Source: Rapana venosa (taxonomy: Eukaryota; Mollusca; Gastropoda; Neogastropoda; Muricidae). From it: a DNA stretch of 64,000 bases. Location: NCBI GenBank assembly GCA_028751875.1, contig CM054165.1, positions 30,722,654 to 30,786,653 on the forward strand, given 5' to 3'. The position numbers and the translations under genes are program-made. Position 1 is the stretch's first letter. Each line of letters starts with the position of its first letter. This document shows, piece by piece, positions 23,343 through 34,377 of this stretch. The notes under the pieces were generated by a model that was not told where the DNA came from, made no database searches, and saw nothing but the letters and a program-made list of their open reading frames with translations.

Positions 23343-24800
23343 TAGCGCCCAGACCACCACTCATGGTCTAATGGATGGGGGAAAAATTTCCGGTCCAAAC
23401 GGGGTACGAACCGCCGCACACTTCAGACCCGGACTTTTCGCTTTCTAGACAGGCGCGTTACCTCTAGACCACCGATCCACCAATGTGGTAATGTGGTCCA
23501 TGTATGAAATGCCAAGGAGTGTTCTGAGTCATCTCATCTCCAAAGCCTAGATCCTTCTTTCTAGATCTGCATTCAATGTCCAGATACATACAGGATATGG
23601 GGAAACGACCAATGCATGCAGTAGCTTGACCTTGGTTGTGAGAGAGATGTTTCAGTCTTTCCAGATGGTCTTGAGCTTTGCCATTGCTGCTACTTTTTGT
23701 GCAGTGCTTGCCAGGATTTTGGTCTTTGAACGATCATCAGTAATAAAAGCTCGAAGGTATTTTGAAAAGATCTACAACCTCAAGTTCTTTTCCACTGAAT
23801 ATCACAGTAGTGATTGGATGGGCACTGTTTGTCATGAGTTTCATCTTCTCGGCACTGACTCCATGCCCTATCTGGAGGATGTTTTTGTCCAGGTGGTACA
23901 CTAGGTTGGCTAGTTCTGTTCGTTTCCTGCCAGTCCGTCGATGTCATCGGGAAATCTGAGTTGGTGATTGTCCATCCTCCAATACTGACTGTGCCAGTGT
24001 GATCTTCTAAAGCAGCAGTCATTATGCCTCAAGGAAGACATTGAACAGTGTCGGTGATAGGAGACAGCATTGACGGATTTCCACTGAGGTATGGAACCAT
24101 TCTCCAACCATGCCTTGGACAAGCAACTGCACTGGTGGCTTTTGTGTATGGCTCTTTGATGATCTGGATGATCTTTTGTCCATTTGTACTTCTTCATTGT
24201 GGCCCATAATGCGTCATGCCATGCCGGTTGAAGGGCCTTTTTGAAGTCTATGAAGATGTGGTAAATGTTTCTGTTGGTGCTCATTGTATTTCTCACAAAG
24301 AACTCACACGTTGAATATTTGTTCTGTGGTACTTCTGTTTGGGTGGAGGCCTGCCTGTTCTTTGGCTATAATCTCTTCTACACGAGTCTTAAGTCTGTTC
24401 AAGATGACTATTAACATTATTTTATTAGCATGGCTTAGGAGGCTGGTCAATTGATAGTTCTGGCATTGCTGTAGATTGCCTTTCTTGGGGAGCATAATGA
24501 TGAGTGATTGGGTCCAAGGTATTGGCCACTCTCCGGTCTGCCAGATCTTGTTGCAAATTCTTGTGAGGATATCCATCACTATTCTCCCTCCATGTTTGAT
24601 CAGCTCTGTTGGGATGTTGTCAATGCCTGCAGCTTTCCCATTTTCAGTGATTTGATTGCTGCCTCAACTTCTTCATGAAGGATAGTGAAGTCTTCATCCT
24701 ATGAAGAGTCCTGACTTGTAAGTATGCTGGGGTCACCTTGTGTCTGATGGTTGTAGAGCTCTGAACAGTATTCTGTCCATCTGTTAACGATATTAGCTGT
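22690..24800 (-). pseudogene. Non-LTR retrotransposon reverse transcriptase (fragment)
   Basis: Degenerate RT on the minus strand. Blocks in order are WPIPWTQSLIIMLPKKGN and QNYQLTSLLSHANKIMLIVI, QAGLHPNRSTTEQIF, YHIFIDFKKA, the catalytic-site region RFPDDIDGLA, and the terminal GKRRQGRLKKKRADNITEWTG. The enzyme class primes cDNA synthesis at a nicked chromosomal target. The FADD box has become FPDD, stops and shifts are numerous, and a family D SINE interrupts the gene at 22995-23487. The piece lacks the endonuclease domain. It is an inactive relic. Confidence 0.85.
22995..23487 (-). mobile_element. SINE family D, inserted in the LINE
   Basis: A near-identical second copy of 15045-15530, better preserved at its head (GGTTCGTACCCCG B box on the minus strand, TCTAGAGGTAACGCG A-box region). 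It interrupts the RT relic, so it is younger than that LINE. Confidence 0.8.
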
Positions 24801-25109
24801 CATGGTGAGCATATAATTGTGAGTGTCCAGTTTTGTTTTATTTGTTTGTTTATTTTTCTTACTTGTTTTTTCTTCTTCTTTTTAGCAGCCACTGGCCTGA
24901 TTTTAATGAACCAAACATGCATACTGATATCAAAGCATTTTATGTCAGTATCAAGAATCCATAAAAATCAACTTTTCAATTGAATATATGTTTGGTTTGT
25001 CAACTTTTTACGTCTGCTGAATGTTTTTCAAATACAGGCCCAAAAAGCCCATACACTTGAAATCAACTCTACACCAAAACATTTCTTTTTAAAGAAACTG
25101 GACTCTAAA
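24801..25109. other. Unrecognised sequence
   Basis: No gene or known repeat. Confidence 0.4.
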
Positions 25110-25506
25110 TCTTTACCATGAAGTGAACACAGAGGTAAAGCATGATGCTTTACCATGATGTGAACACAGAGGTAAAGCATGATGCTTTACTATGATGTGA
25201 ACACAGAGGTAAAACATGATGCTTTACCATGATGTAAACACAGAGGTAAAACATGATGCTTTACCATGAAGTGAACACAGAGGTAAAACATGATGCTTTA
25301 CCATGAAGTGAACACAGAGGTAAAACATGATGCTTTACCATGATGTAAACACAGAGGTAAAACATGATGCTTTACCATGAAGTGAACACAGAGGTAAAAC
25401 ATGATGCTTTACCATGAACACAGAGGTAAAACATGATGCTTTACCACGATGTAAACACAGAGGTAAAACATGATGCTTTACCACGAAGTGAACACAGAGG
25501 TAAAAC
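25110..25506. repeat. 37-bp satellite, about ten units, each with a palindrome
   Basis: The unit contains GTGAACACAGAGGTAAA and CATGATGCTTTACCATGA. The GTAAAGCAT / ATGCTTTAC arms can form a 9-bp hairpin in the early units. Later units change GTAAAGC to GTAAAAC, which weakens the pairing. Confidence 0.9.
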
Positions 25507-25939
25507 AAAACTTTAACATCTTTCCTTCCACAAGGTCAGGGTAGAAAAAACAACCAACAACAACAACACATATCAACAAGAACAACCGCCAAGAACCAAG
25601 TTCTGACATAGCAAGTAACATAAGCTGGTCTGCATGCATCTAGTTCTAATGATAAGGGAACAGTATTAGCATGGGAACAAAATTAAATGAAACGAGTTCC
25701 TCGGCACAGGATGTTTCTGTTGTAAACCAAAGAGTGGCAGGGGGACAGATGGCCAGCATGAATCACTGACTCCCTGCCGTACCTATCTGCCTCAAGGATG
25801 GGCTTGTTGTTAAACAGTGTCCTCCCTGTCAGTGCAGTAGGGCAGGGTGCGGTGCAGCGCTGAGTGAGTGAGTGAGTGTACCCTGTCAGCAGTGCTGTGC
25901 AGCATCACCAGTAATGAGCCCTTTCCTTTCCTGGGAAGC
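25507..25939. other. Unrecognised sequence
   Basis: Includes a short GTGA repeat at about 25860-25880. No gene is seen. Confidence 0.4.
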
Positions 25940-26135
25940 TAGAATAATGTTAGCTCTAAACAGGATATGGCCCACATCCTACAAGACTGCAGGACTCTCC
26001 AGACGCTAAGGCTGGAAGTGTGGCCTGAGCCCACGCCTCTGGAGCAGAAACTGTAGGCAGGGTGGATGACCTGCAGGCAACTGCTGAATTTCTTAGAAGA
26101 TCTGGTCTCACACTATAACCCAGGCAACCCAAAGA
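25940..26135 (+). pseudogene. LINE C-terminal remnant (after RNase H)
   Basis: The + frame reads MAHILQDCRTLQTLR, then VWPEPTPLEQKL and LLNFLEDL. This matches the zinc-knuckle-plus-tail style (HxLQxC ... LRxxxWP ... TPLxxKL) at the C-terminus of RNase H-bearing LINE polyproteins. It carries an in-frame stop and nothing upstream remains. Confidence 0.6.
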
Positions 26136-26944
26136 AGAAGAATGTTAGCTCTGATGTCATAATTCTGGCAGGACACACCCAGGCAAGGAAAAAAAGGCAG
26201 TTGTTTAGTGCTGTGCTGTACTGCCACTGCATCAAATGTACCATTGTGGTGTGTTTTGTTTGGGTTAATGCTGGATGTACCATTACCGTGTTTGCTTCTG
26301 TAACACCTCTCACAAAAGAGTGCTTTTGTGTTTGTTGTTACTAAGCATAGTAAGGGGAAATAGCTCCCTTGTGCCACAAGAGTAATCTCCTCTTGATTTA
26401 TTTCCCATGATTCTAAACTTCCTGTCTTTTCAAACCCTCATTCCTCCCTTAGTAGTGGAGCTCAGAGCATGTTTGCTCAAGACTCTCTGGAGTCTGATGT
26501 TCCCCGTTAAGGTATGGTTGATCTTTTAAGCTAACATAAGCTTAATCTAACGTACTTTGGAAAGGTTTATGAGGTATCTGTTTAATTTCGTTTTTGAAGG
26601 TTTCAAGCTTATGAATTAAGAAGTTATTATTTTGAACAAGAAAGCAAGTAGAAAATTTGAGCTTAGTCATTGTCTTTGTTGTACTAGGTTCAATTTTGGG
26701 CAGAATATTGTTCAGGTAACAAAATGCTGAAGAAATCAAACTAAGGCTTATCGCTATGTATATTATATGTGTGTAAAAGCCTAGTGTGGTTTTGAAATGA
26801 TTGTTATTATTAAGAAAGCAAGCTTATATTTTTGTGAAAAATGATATAGCAATTTTTAACCAAGTGCAATGACCTTGGAATGTCATTGGGGATTATTTGA
26901 ATTAAGTTTATGTTAATTAATGTTTACACAGTTTCATAGGATAG
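26136..26944. other. About 800 bp without recognised feature
   Basis: AT-rich, unique-looking. The 92-codon frame at 26066-26344 overlaps the LINE remnant and is not convincing. Confidence 0.4.
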
Positions 26945-27675
26945 ACCATTAGCCTCTTAACTGCCCAGTGCAAGTGCACCCTATATGCCGGGGAATAAAA
27001 TTCTTATGTACCACTGCTATGTTCATATCCCTCTTACTCAGAAACTACTACATGAATATTCCTGATAGTCTACCCACTGACAGTATATATATATCGTAGA
27101 TTACTTCGAGGCAAGCTCAAATTAGTTAGCATGATATTTTACTGCCAAAGTATATTTAAAATGTAAAACATCGACCATAAATACGATTTCTTCATCACCA
27201 CTGTCATTGAGTACCCCCCATCTCAATAATGTCAAACATATGTCTAGGCCAAATCTCATTCATTGTTTTTTAAATACATGATCTCCAGAATCATACACGA
27301 TCGTTTTCATCAATGTTAGGTAAATCTAGAGTTTTATTTGCCACTTTTACTAGCTGTGTAAAATTATTTATGCCTTCAACAAGAAGTGTCAGCAATTTTG
27401 AACAAGAACTTCCCAAGCAGTCTTGCATAAAAACACAAAATACGAGCGAAAAAACATTCATTTTTGCCATGGTTTTTGCAGCTCCATGTTGCCAAGCAAC
27501 AGGAGAGTGACCTCCATTAATTTTGGAGTTGTTTCCCTTTAACCGTAGTCAAGGAAGCAGGCTTGTTTACTTCGGTTCGACACCCCGGAAATTTTCCGGT
27601 TTGTTGGCGTATAGGGTGCACGTTTAGCCCCGGAGAATTTCCGGGGTAAGGCAGTCTAGTGGTTAGGTGTCCTCA
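26945..27675. mobile_element. MITE-like element
   Basis: GTGCACCCTATATGCC (26974-26989) and its near-perfect inverted partner GGCGTATAGGGTGCAC (27606-27621) bracket about 650 bp of non-coding AT-rich DNA. Weaker complementarity continues outward. The right side adds small palindromes (CCGGAAATTTTCCGG). No transposase. The superfamily is not determined. Confidence 0.4.
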
Positions 27676-27732
27676 AGTAAATTGAAACATGTGTAAGACT
27701 AGTTATTGTATGTGGTGTTGTTAGTGGATATG

Positions 27733-28365
27733 TTAGATTTGTTGTGAGGATGAAGGAATCCAACAAAAGGAAGCATGAATTCCTCTTAAACTTAGAAGAT
27801 TTATGAAGTATTTGACGTCAAGTATAAGTTTAGCTGATTGCTTATAAGTTATAGACTTTAAGGCATATAATAGTGATTTTGAATCCACACAAAGTAATAT
27901 ATGAAAGAAAGGGTATGGATGATCTAAAATGAAATTCAAAGCCATGAGAATAGCGATCAGTTCAGCTGTAAAAACAGATCATTTTTACCAACATAATAGG
28001 ACTTTTGTATTTTTAGTGCCGGTATGACAAATGCTGAACCTGCTTGATGGTTATCTAAAAGTGAGCCATCTGTATAAATTTTAAGACAATGACAGTAATT
28101 ATGTTGTATATGTGAATGAACATTAACTGCCATTATATTTGGATTTTCATTCTTTTTCATGTTGATATAGTCAACATCAAAATGAGCTTGCTTCATTTCC
28201 TAAACAGGACAAACTAGAATTGCCCTTTGTGGGTCTACATCATATTTTAAAATGTCAGAACGCTCATAAAGATCTGATGTGTAGGTACTTATAGTCGTCA
28301 AAGAGCTTATGTTTCGGGCTATTTTGGGAAAATCTGTTTCAGACCTCATTTTTATTTCTTCTGAA
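27733..28365 (-). pseudogene. LINE RNase H region, inverted 5' part
   Basis: The minus strand encodes an RNase H fold start (LKIYTDGSLLDNHQAGSAF), the mid motif LLCVDSKSLLYAL and the WIPS motif, then stops at the left edge. The continuation of the same domain lies on the + strand at 28366-28875, so the 5' part is inverted relative to the 3' part. Confidence 0.75.
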
Positions 28366-28875
28366 GCAAAGTTTTCACATATAGGATTGTTTTCTAATGA
28401 GCGGGCTGATAGGGCTGCAAAGAAAGGTGCACATAATGAAAAGGGGTCTATAGTACTGCATGTCCCTCTATCCATTGCAGAGGGTTATTGGTTGTTAAAA
28501 AAAGCATCCTTAAAAAAAATTATAGAAAAGTATCAGCAAAACAATCGGCTTTCACATTCAACTCTGAGTGTGAATAGTGTAGTCGAATACATTGAAGACT
28601 TAGAGATTCATACAAATGCTGTAAAAGAAAGACAACTCAAGGCAATATTTTTCAGGATAAGATTAAATGCATTCACAACAAAATTCAGCAAGGATGTTAA
28701 ATGCTTATGTGGTGAATATATTTCAAATACTCATATCATACTTGAATGTGAGAAGTTAAAACCTCATCTCCCTGCCTTTTCTGAGAATTCCATTGAAGAA
28801 ATTTTGAACAATGTTAAGTTAACAATTGATATTGCTAAGGGTTTATCGTTAAGTCCTATAGGGCATTTATTGTAG
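28366..28875 (+). pseudogene. LINE RNase H end and C-terminal tail
   Basis: It starts at FSHIGLFSNERADRAAKKGA, which follows WIPS in intact RNase H domains, and continues through CLCGEYISNTHIILEC, the C-terminal zinc-knuckle-like segment, to the stop at 28875. Together with the minus-strand part it describes one truncated insertion with a 5' inversion. Confidence 0.75.
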
Positions 28876-29359
28876 TTATTTTTAATTTCAATTTTAAAAA
28901 AAAATTCTGTTCTTGATTTGTTCATGTTAAGAATGCTATTTCCTTTGTTATTACTATTTATTACACACACGAGCGCGCATGCATGCAGGGATGCCCACGC
29001 ACACTCACACACAAGAGTAGATCTCTCTCTCTCTCTCTCTCTCTCCTCTCCTCTCTCTCTCTCTCTCCTATCTCTCTCTCTTTCTCTCTCTCTCACACAC
29101 ACACATATTCAGTCTCCTATTTAAGGATCATCTGGTATCACTTTAAGTGGACAGAGTTAAAATTGAAGACTTACTTGTGAGGATGAATTTTTCTCATAAG
29201 AGTTGGGATATGGGTAAACTGAGAGTACATTTTGAAGATTTGTTTTACTGTGTCAAACTCTGGTTAGTGTTTTGGTGTTTGCTGTGTGGGTATTCATATT
29301 AAGTTGTCATTAATATGTTATACCTGAAAGTGTGGGTCTTGTGGTGATTTACACCCTTG
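28876..29359. other. LINE 3' flank, (CT)n microsatellite, unrecognised sequence
   Basis: A short A-rich stretch, CA and CT tracts (28965-29105), then unique sequence up to the Polinton target site. Confidence 0.5.
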
Positions 29360-29364
29360 GCCTG
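29360..29364 (+). repeat. Target-site duplication (left) of Polinton 1
   Basis: GCCTG directly precedes the AGAGAATAG terminus. The same GCCTG follows the right terminus at 44648-44652. Confidence 0.75.
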
Positions 29365-30385
29365 AGAGAATAGTAAAATGTTCCTTCAAGCTCAAGGGGT
29401 CAAAGTCCACTTTTGATCTGCATATCTCAAAACATCTTGGTATCAGAATAGTAAAACCTTCCTTCAAGCTGAAGGGTCAAAACCTGTATTTTTGCCCTTA
29501 CTCACGAATAAAACTACTATTCTCTCGTGCTCCAGATAAACAAAAAAATAACAAACTATTACAGACCAGTGGATCAATACATAAGGGGGAGTGCTAAGCC
29601 TGACGCTGCCTCGATTACTGCTGCTGTGGTGCGTGGAATCAATCAATAACCAGAGCCAGAGCCAGAGCTAGCAGGTTAGCTGAGTTGTTTTTAGCAAAAA
29701 TGCAAGCAAGCGAGCAGTTTTATTTTGAGATTATTTTGTTTTAATTGATTGGGATTAACTTTTTAACTTTTAGCTTTTAAGAAAATATTCATTGTGATGT
29801 TCTTGACATGATTCTTGCAATAATTTATTTCTTAAACCTTCATGTGTGAAATAATATAATTTTTATATTTAAATACTTTTAAATAACCTATGCATTACTT
29901 TGTTTGTCTTTGCAGGGTATATATAGCAATATTTTTATAATAACAGATGGGAACCCTTGTACCCCAGTGGTTTTGTCACTTGCAAGCCATTTTACGGGCC
30001 GTGTAGACAGAGTTGTGCGCACTCAAACCCGGGTTAACTCTAGACCGGTCTGTGGCTAGTGTTCGAAGCACCTCTGGGGCGTCTCTGCACTTTCGTTTCG
30101 ACTTTCGACTGGCGAAGCAAAGAGAGGCTCCATCACAATGCAAGTGGCAGCCACACCACATTGCTTCCCTCAGGGAGGGTGTGCACACAAAGAGGGAAGC
30201 AATGTGGAAAAGGTCAAGGTTAAAGGACAAGGACGTAGGTCAGGGGTCAACTAGTAAAGGTCAAGATTTTTAAAGGTCAAGGCCAAGGTCAACTAGTGTT
30301 TTTAAAGGGGGCTTTTTTTAACTGTTACAAACATAGTAAGTGGGATTATCTGTTTTTAATACTAATTTACAAAACTTATTATTCC
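29365..30385 (+). repeat. Left terminal inverted repeat of Polinton 1
   Basis: Pairs with 43434-44647. The inner edge lies inside coding sequence, so the last ~21 codons of the ATPase fragment are in the repeat. It is about 190 bp shorter than the right arm because it has fewer AAGGTCAAG-type repeats. Confidence 0.95.
29401..29446 (-). other. Structural-gene look-alike near the TIR tip
   Basis: Near-identical to 33469-33514 inside the structural gene at 33155-34322, with two single-base indels and one substitution. It is repeated in the right TIR at about 44567-44612. Confidence 0.8.
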
Positions 30386-30698
30386 AATCATCTATTATAA
30401 ACAATGTTTGTGTTCCCTCAAATGCTTTGTAAAAGTATTCTAAGTAATCACTTAATCTGCTGCTTGGATCAACCAAATAAACTTCATTATCTGACCACAC
30501 AAACTTCCTTTCTTTGTATGTTTTATTATACTTTAACGTTGTACAGAATATGACTATATGTTCAAAGTGTTTATTATATACTGTTTGTAAAAGATCAAGA
30601 ACAAATATTGTTTTTCCACACCCTGTCTGCCCACAAATTAAGGAACAGTGGGGATCTTTTGTTAAAAACTTCAAACCCTCCATTTTAATAAACAGCAT
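30318..30698 (-). CDS. Packaging ATPase, N-terminal half (FtsK/HerA-type)
   Basis: 126 residues. Walker A is GQTGCGKT (about residues 23-30) and Walker B is LFIIDD (about 99-104), the nucleotide-binding core of the A32/FtsK-HerA genome-packaging ATPases. Right after Walker B the frame enters the terminal inverted repeat and ends with KFCKLVLKTDNPTYYVCNS. The usual length is about 220-260 residues, so the C-terminal half with the sensor and arginine-finger region is missing here. That half, sharing the same last residues, sits at the other end of the element (43277-43501). Its start overlaps the end of the capsid gene by 14 bp, so the two were probably co-transcribed. A functional packaging motor from this fragment alone is doubtful. 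Confidence 0.85.
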   Translation of the reverse strand: MLFIKMEGLKFLTKDPHCSLICGQTGCGKTIFVLDLLQTVYNKHFEHIVIFCTTLKYNKTYKERKFVWSDNEVYLVDPSSRLSDYLEYFYKAFEGTQTLFIIDDWNNKFCKLVLKTDNPTYYVCNS

Positions 30699-31959
30699 CT
30701 TTTAATCTATTGTCTTCTATATTTAACTGAGCATCAGATACCACATACAAATGGATATTAACTGGCTTGTCGTCTTCTTCTTCTTTATAGATCTGAATTG
30801 TTATTCCTTCAGATCCATTTTCAATTCTTCTGCCGCTGCCATGCAATTTGTTGTCTTCAGTCGTTCTAAGGTCTAACCACAAAGCATATTTAAATGCTAA
30901 GTATTCATCAAGTCTAACATCATGAAGATGAAAGTCTTTACTAACTATATCAGCTGTTGGGTCTTTAAGTCGTCCGCCAGCAAAAAATTTTCGTGCTTCA
31001 TCAAAATGTTGATATGGTAAAAGCCCGCTTGCATACACCTGGTTTGGTTGGCCTTCAATCATGCATGTTAACTTCAATATTTTAGGTTTGTTGAAACGTT
31101 CACTTGATCTTTGGTATGGCTTTCTTACATCTTCAAACAACATCAAATACCGTTCATTGATCTAGCAGGGTGTTTAAGTTTAATTCCAAATAGTTTCTGC
31201 CCTACTTTTTTGAAATGTGCTGTGATGTAGTACTCTCTCATAATAAATTGCTAACCTTGACTGATACTGCTGTGCAATCAGCCTTGCTAGTTCAGCGTGA
31301 TGAACATATCAAACTCTAATGAGATGTCAGAAATTGTATACTTTGCTGCAGTATCTGTTGATTTCATTACCCGGCTATAATTATTAAATGTTAATTCATA
31401 TGACAACCTGTCTTTTAGAGCCCCTTGATAATAAGGCAATGTGTGTTAAGCAGTTCAAAGTCTAGTGGTATACAAAATCTGTTACCATATACTGCAGCAA
31501 CAGTCTGATCTTTATTGTTTTCTGCAGCGTCTCCAGCACCTATTCTATGTTTAATACCGTTGTTGTCCTGTATTCCTTGGTATATACGATCTTTTCTTTC
31601 ACTTGCAGTTAACCAGAGATCGCAGTAGATTAAAAAGATGTCTGCATTGTTTAAAGATAACACTTCTCTACCTTCTAGTTTAATAGTAATTTTTTTAACA
31701 ATTCCCCTACCCAAGTTATTAACTACAGTTCTGTTGGGATCGTCTGTTGAGTCTAGGTCTATTTTAAATGCAACTCTTGCCGTGCCTGGTACAATCACAT
31801 CATTTGCACCAAGATTAGGAAATCTAATAGTTAAAATTTGATCTTGGTCTATTGTTGAGGGGTTATTGCTTATGACGATAGACTGTCTAATACCTTTTAC
31901 ACCTAGAGGCTCTTTAATCTCCTGTGGGGATCAAGTAGTGTTCCATATGATTGTGCCAT
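30685..31959 (-). CDS. Major capsid protein, double jelly-roll (frameshifted)
   Basis: About 423 codons over several frames. From the start at 31959 (MAQSYGTLLDP), blocks in order are GVKGIRQSIVISNNPST, NNLGRGIVKKITIKLEGREV, YCDLWLTASERKDRI, DRLSYELTFNNYSRV with YTISDISLEFD, HPARSMNG, LMLFEDVRKPYQ and KYALWLDLRTTEDNKLHGSG, ending at 30685. These are hallmark stretches of Polinton capsid proteins, which form pseudo-hexameric trimers of an icosahedral shell. Frame changes occur near 31905, 31430, 31300 and 31145. It diverges from the gene at 32002 across 42 bp. The frameshifts may be real decay or consensus errors. Confidence 0.88.
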
Positions 31960-32001
31960 CTTTTTTTTATATCTAAGATTTAAAATTAATTATTAAAATA
32001 C
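31960..32001. promoter_or_regulatory. Divergent intergenic region, likely bidirectional promoter
   Basis: 42 bp of almost pure A/T separate the starts of the capsid gene (minus) and the coiled-coil gene (plus), so the promoters of both must lie here or in the genes. Another 42-bp A/T gap separates the divergent genes at 42084 and 42127. Confidence 0.35.
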
Positions 32002-33183
32002 ATGGCGGCAGGAGGCATAGATGAAGATTATGATGTTTTTGACCCTGGTGATGATATGAGCGAATCTGTTCCTTTACATCGTACACAGTCAATGCGACAT
32101 GAACTGACAGAATCTAAAGTAAGATCATTTTATAACAGTATAGGACAAGACCCGCCTGAAGTATTTGATCCTAATGACTTTAAATTAGAAGCAGACAATC
32201 ACTTGTTTGTAAGAAATGATGAAGGAAATTTTGTGCAGCTAACTACTAAACCAGACCCCTCAAAGTTTTTAAAAAAGAGTACAATTAGGACCAGGCTGAG
32301 TACTAGTGATCAAAGGCGATATAACATTATTACACCTTCAGAATTAAGAGAAGGCGCCATTACTGCTCTTCAAAGTACATTACAGGAACTGCCAACAGAA
32401 GTTCAGACCATTCCTCTTGAAGAGCTCAGTAGAACGGCAGACGAATTAATTCAAGAAATAGAAACAAGTTTTAATGAAGGCATAGAAGAAACAGCATTGA
32501 AAACAGTGCATGACCCGCCACTGCCAATGAGAGAAATAGCAGCCCTTAATGAATCTCTACAAACCATCAGAGGAGAATTAACAAACAATCTTGCTAAACT
32601 AGGCGAGCTAGACGAACACATAAACAGAGAAAAACAAAAGCTTGCTGATGCAGACGACCTCAACTTAGATCGAGACACCAAAAACAGAATACAACAGAGA
32701 CTAATAGATCTTGAACAAGAGAGAGCCCCAAGATTAGAAGTACTGTCTGCAAATCGTGAACAGTTACGGACCCAAGTGAACAGAATAAGAGAAACCATTC
32801 ATAGAATCTTATATGAAAACACAACCCTAGCTGAACGCATAAGAACATTATTTAGAGAACAAGGAATCACAAAAGCAAGCATTTTAACAGCAATGGGTTT
32901 TGCTTTAAGTACTTTAGTGTATGCCTTAACTGGCAGTTCACACACGTTACCAACACCCCCAACACGCCAGACAAATCATGGATTAAAAAACAACTAGAAC
33001 ATCTAAAAAACTTGTTAAAAAAATTAGCAGCTAAAGCAATTGATGCTCTCCAGGCATACTTGGCTAAATTGTAAGTTGGATTCTTTCTTCTGCAAGCAAA
33101 GTGGTTGGTTTTATGGCTGATCACTTATGGACATTAGCTGTTTTAGTTGCCGGATTACTTCTTAGTAAAATAAAGGGCAGCTA
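32002..33183 (+). CDS. Polinton coiled-coil structural protein with C-terminal membrane segments
   Basis: 331 residues are open to 32997. Homologous text continues in other frames to 33183 (KVVGFMADHLW, LLLSKIKGS), giving about 390 residues. The N-terminus is acidic (DEDYDVFDPGDD). Then comes IGQDPPEVFDPNDF, a long helical/coiled-coil middle (residues ~185-285) and the hydrophobic ILTAMGFALSTLVYALTG (~295-312). The frameshifted tail carries a further membrane segment. The second Polinton has a homologue at 62899-64000. It is probably a minor virion protein or membrane-associated structural protein. The role is inferred from its conservation in Polintons and its place beside the capsid gene. 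Frameshifts lie near 32970 and 33070. Confidence 0.75.
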
Positions 33184-34322
33184 ATCCAATAATAGTTAGT
33201 GCAACAACAAGCGCACCTTTTTCAGATTCATGAGCATCATCATCAATTTTTTTTATGGGTTTTAGATTATTATAATCTCTGCTTTGTACCAGAGGTGTTG
33301 GTATACTTCGTACTGTACTCTGTACTGCAGCTGGTTCAGAATTTATATCTTTGTTTTGACCAAGTTTTTGGTCATTACCTGCAACAAGGATTTCATTATT
33401 ATAGTTTATTATTATTCCAATTTGAAGCTCAAGATCAGAAGGCAGCATATATAAACCAACGCCAACAGCAAAGTCCACTTTTGATCTTGCATATCTCAAA
33501 CATCTTGGTATCTGTTAATGCTGTGATGGTAAATCAACTGTTGAATTTATTGCATCTTCTAAGTTTGGCTAAATACTGTTTTGAGAATCGAACCAGTGCT
33601 TGGATCCATTATGTTTGACCTCGTTTGTGCTTGTGAACCCAGCAAACACCATACATAAGTACGGATAGAATCGTTTATTCGTTCTATGCCAGCCTTAGTA
33701 AAATCCTTTGCTCATCTAAAATAAATGTGGCCCATGCATTTTTATGTTCTTGCGCTATTGACTCCAGATGAACAGCTGTGCCTGAACTAAAGGAAGTATG
33801 TCCTGGCCAATAGTCAAGTTATAAGTTCTGTGCACCCCCCATAAGTACAAAGTGCCCATACCATGATTACTATCTAACTTTTGTCTAAAGTCTGCTTTAA
33901 ACGCAATGTCAAACTCATTACAAATACGTTCAAAAGCCTTCATGTCCATTCTGTTATGAAATGGATTAAAAGACTTGTCATGCTGCAATGGTACTTGGAG
34001 TTCAGACAACACACGTCTGAACTGAAAATAAAAATGAAACCTATTACACTGACCTAACCAACAGGTTATTGTGATTTAAGTGGTTTGCATAAGACACACC
34101 ACATCCAGTTGTTGCACAATACACAGCAAAGTTTAACTGATTTTGATAAAACTGCATAGGATGACTAAGCCACATCATTGCTGTACCATCATTTTTGATA
34201 GGGGGATTTAAATATGTATTTAGCGGACTACTTACTTTTACTTCAAAACTTTCTGACTGAGTCACTGCAACAACTAAACTATCAATTGTTAGGTTTTTAA
34301 GATTACTTACAGCACCACTGCA
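33155..34322 (-). CDS. Conserved Polinton structural protein with C-terminal membrane anchor (frameshifted)
   Basis: About 385 codons in several frames. N-terminal block QSESFEVKVSSPLNTYLNPP and MMWLSHPMQFYQNQLNFAVY; middle block AFERICNEFDIAFKADFRQK and GMGTLYLWGV; C-terminal block RYARSKVDFAVGVGLYMLPS and LQIGIIINYNNEILVAGND. It ends with GALVVALTIIGLAALYFTKK, a single transmembrane helix with a basic tail. The end overlaps the convergent coiled-coil gene by 29 bp. A decayed homologue is at 61680-62960. Sequence 33469-33514 within it is duplicated at both tips of the element. The biochemical role is unknown. A virion or membrane role is inferred from its consistent presence in Polintons. 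Confidence 0.75.
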
Positions 34323-34377
34323 TGTTTAGCGTCCTTGTTGTATTTGAACACATTCATTTTTTATACAGCATTTAAAA

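Noticed and set aside
25110..25506. CRISPR-like array
   Set aside because: Units are contiguous without unique spacers, and the DNA is animal. It is a satellite.
29359..29364. A canonical 6-bp target duplication for Polinton 1
   Set aside because: Only five bases (GCCTG) match on both sides. The sixth differs, so 5 bp is reported.
30013..30273. Open frames inside the Polinton terminal repeats (also 43666-44075)
   Set aside because: Non-coding repeat DNA. The frames differ between the two repeat copies and match no family.
32451..33618. Antisense open frames over the two structural genes (32451-32798, 32660-32848, 33199-33618)
   Set aside because: Shadows of clearly coding strands. The sense frames carry conserved Polinton blocks present also in the second element.
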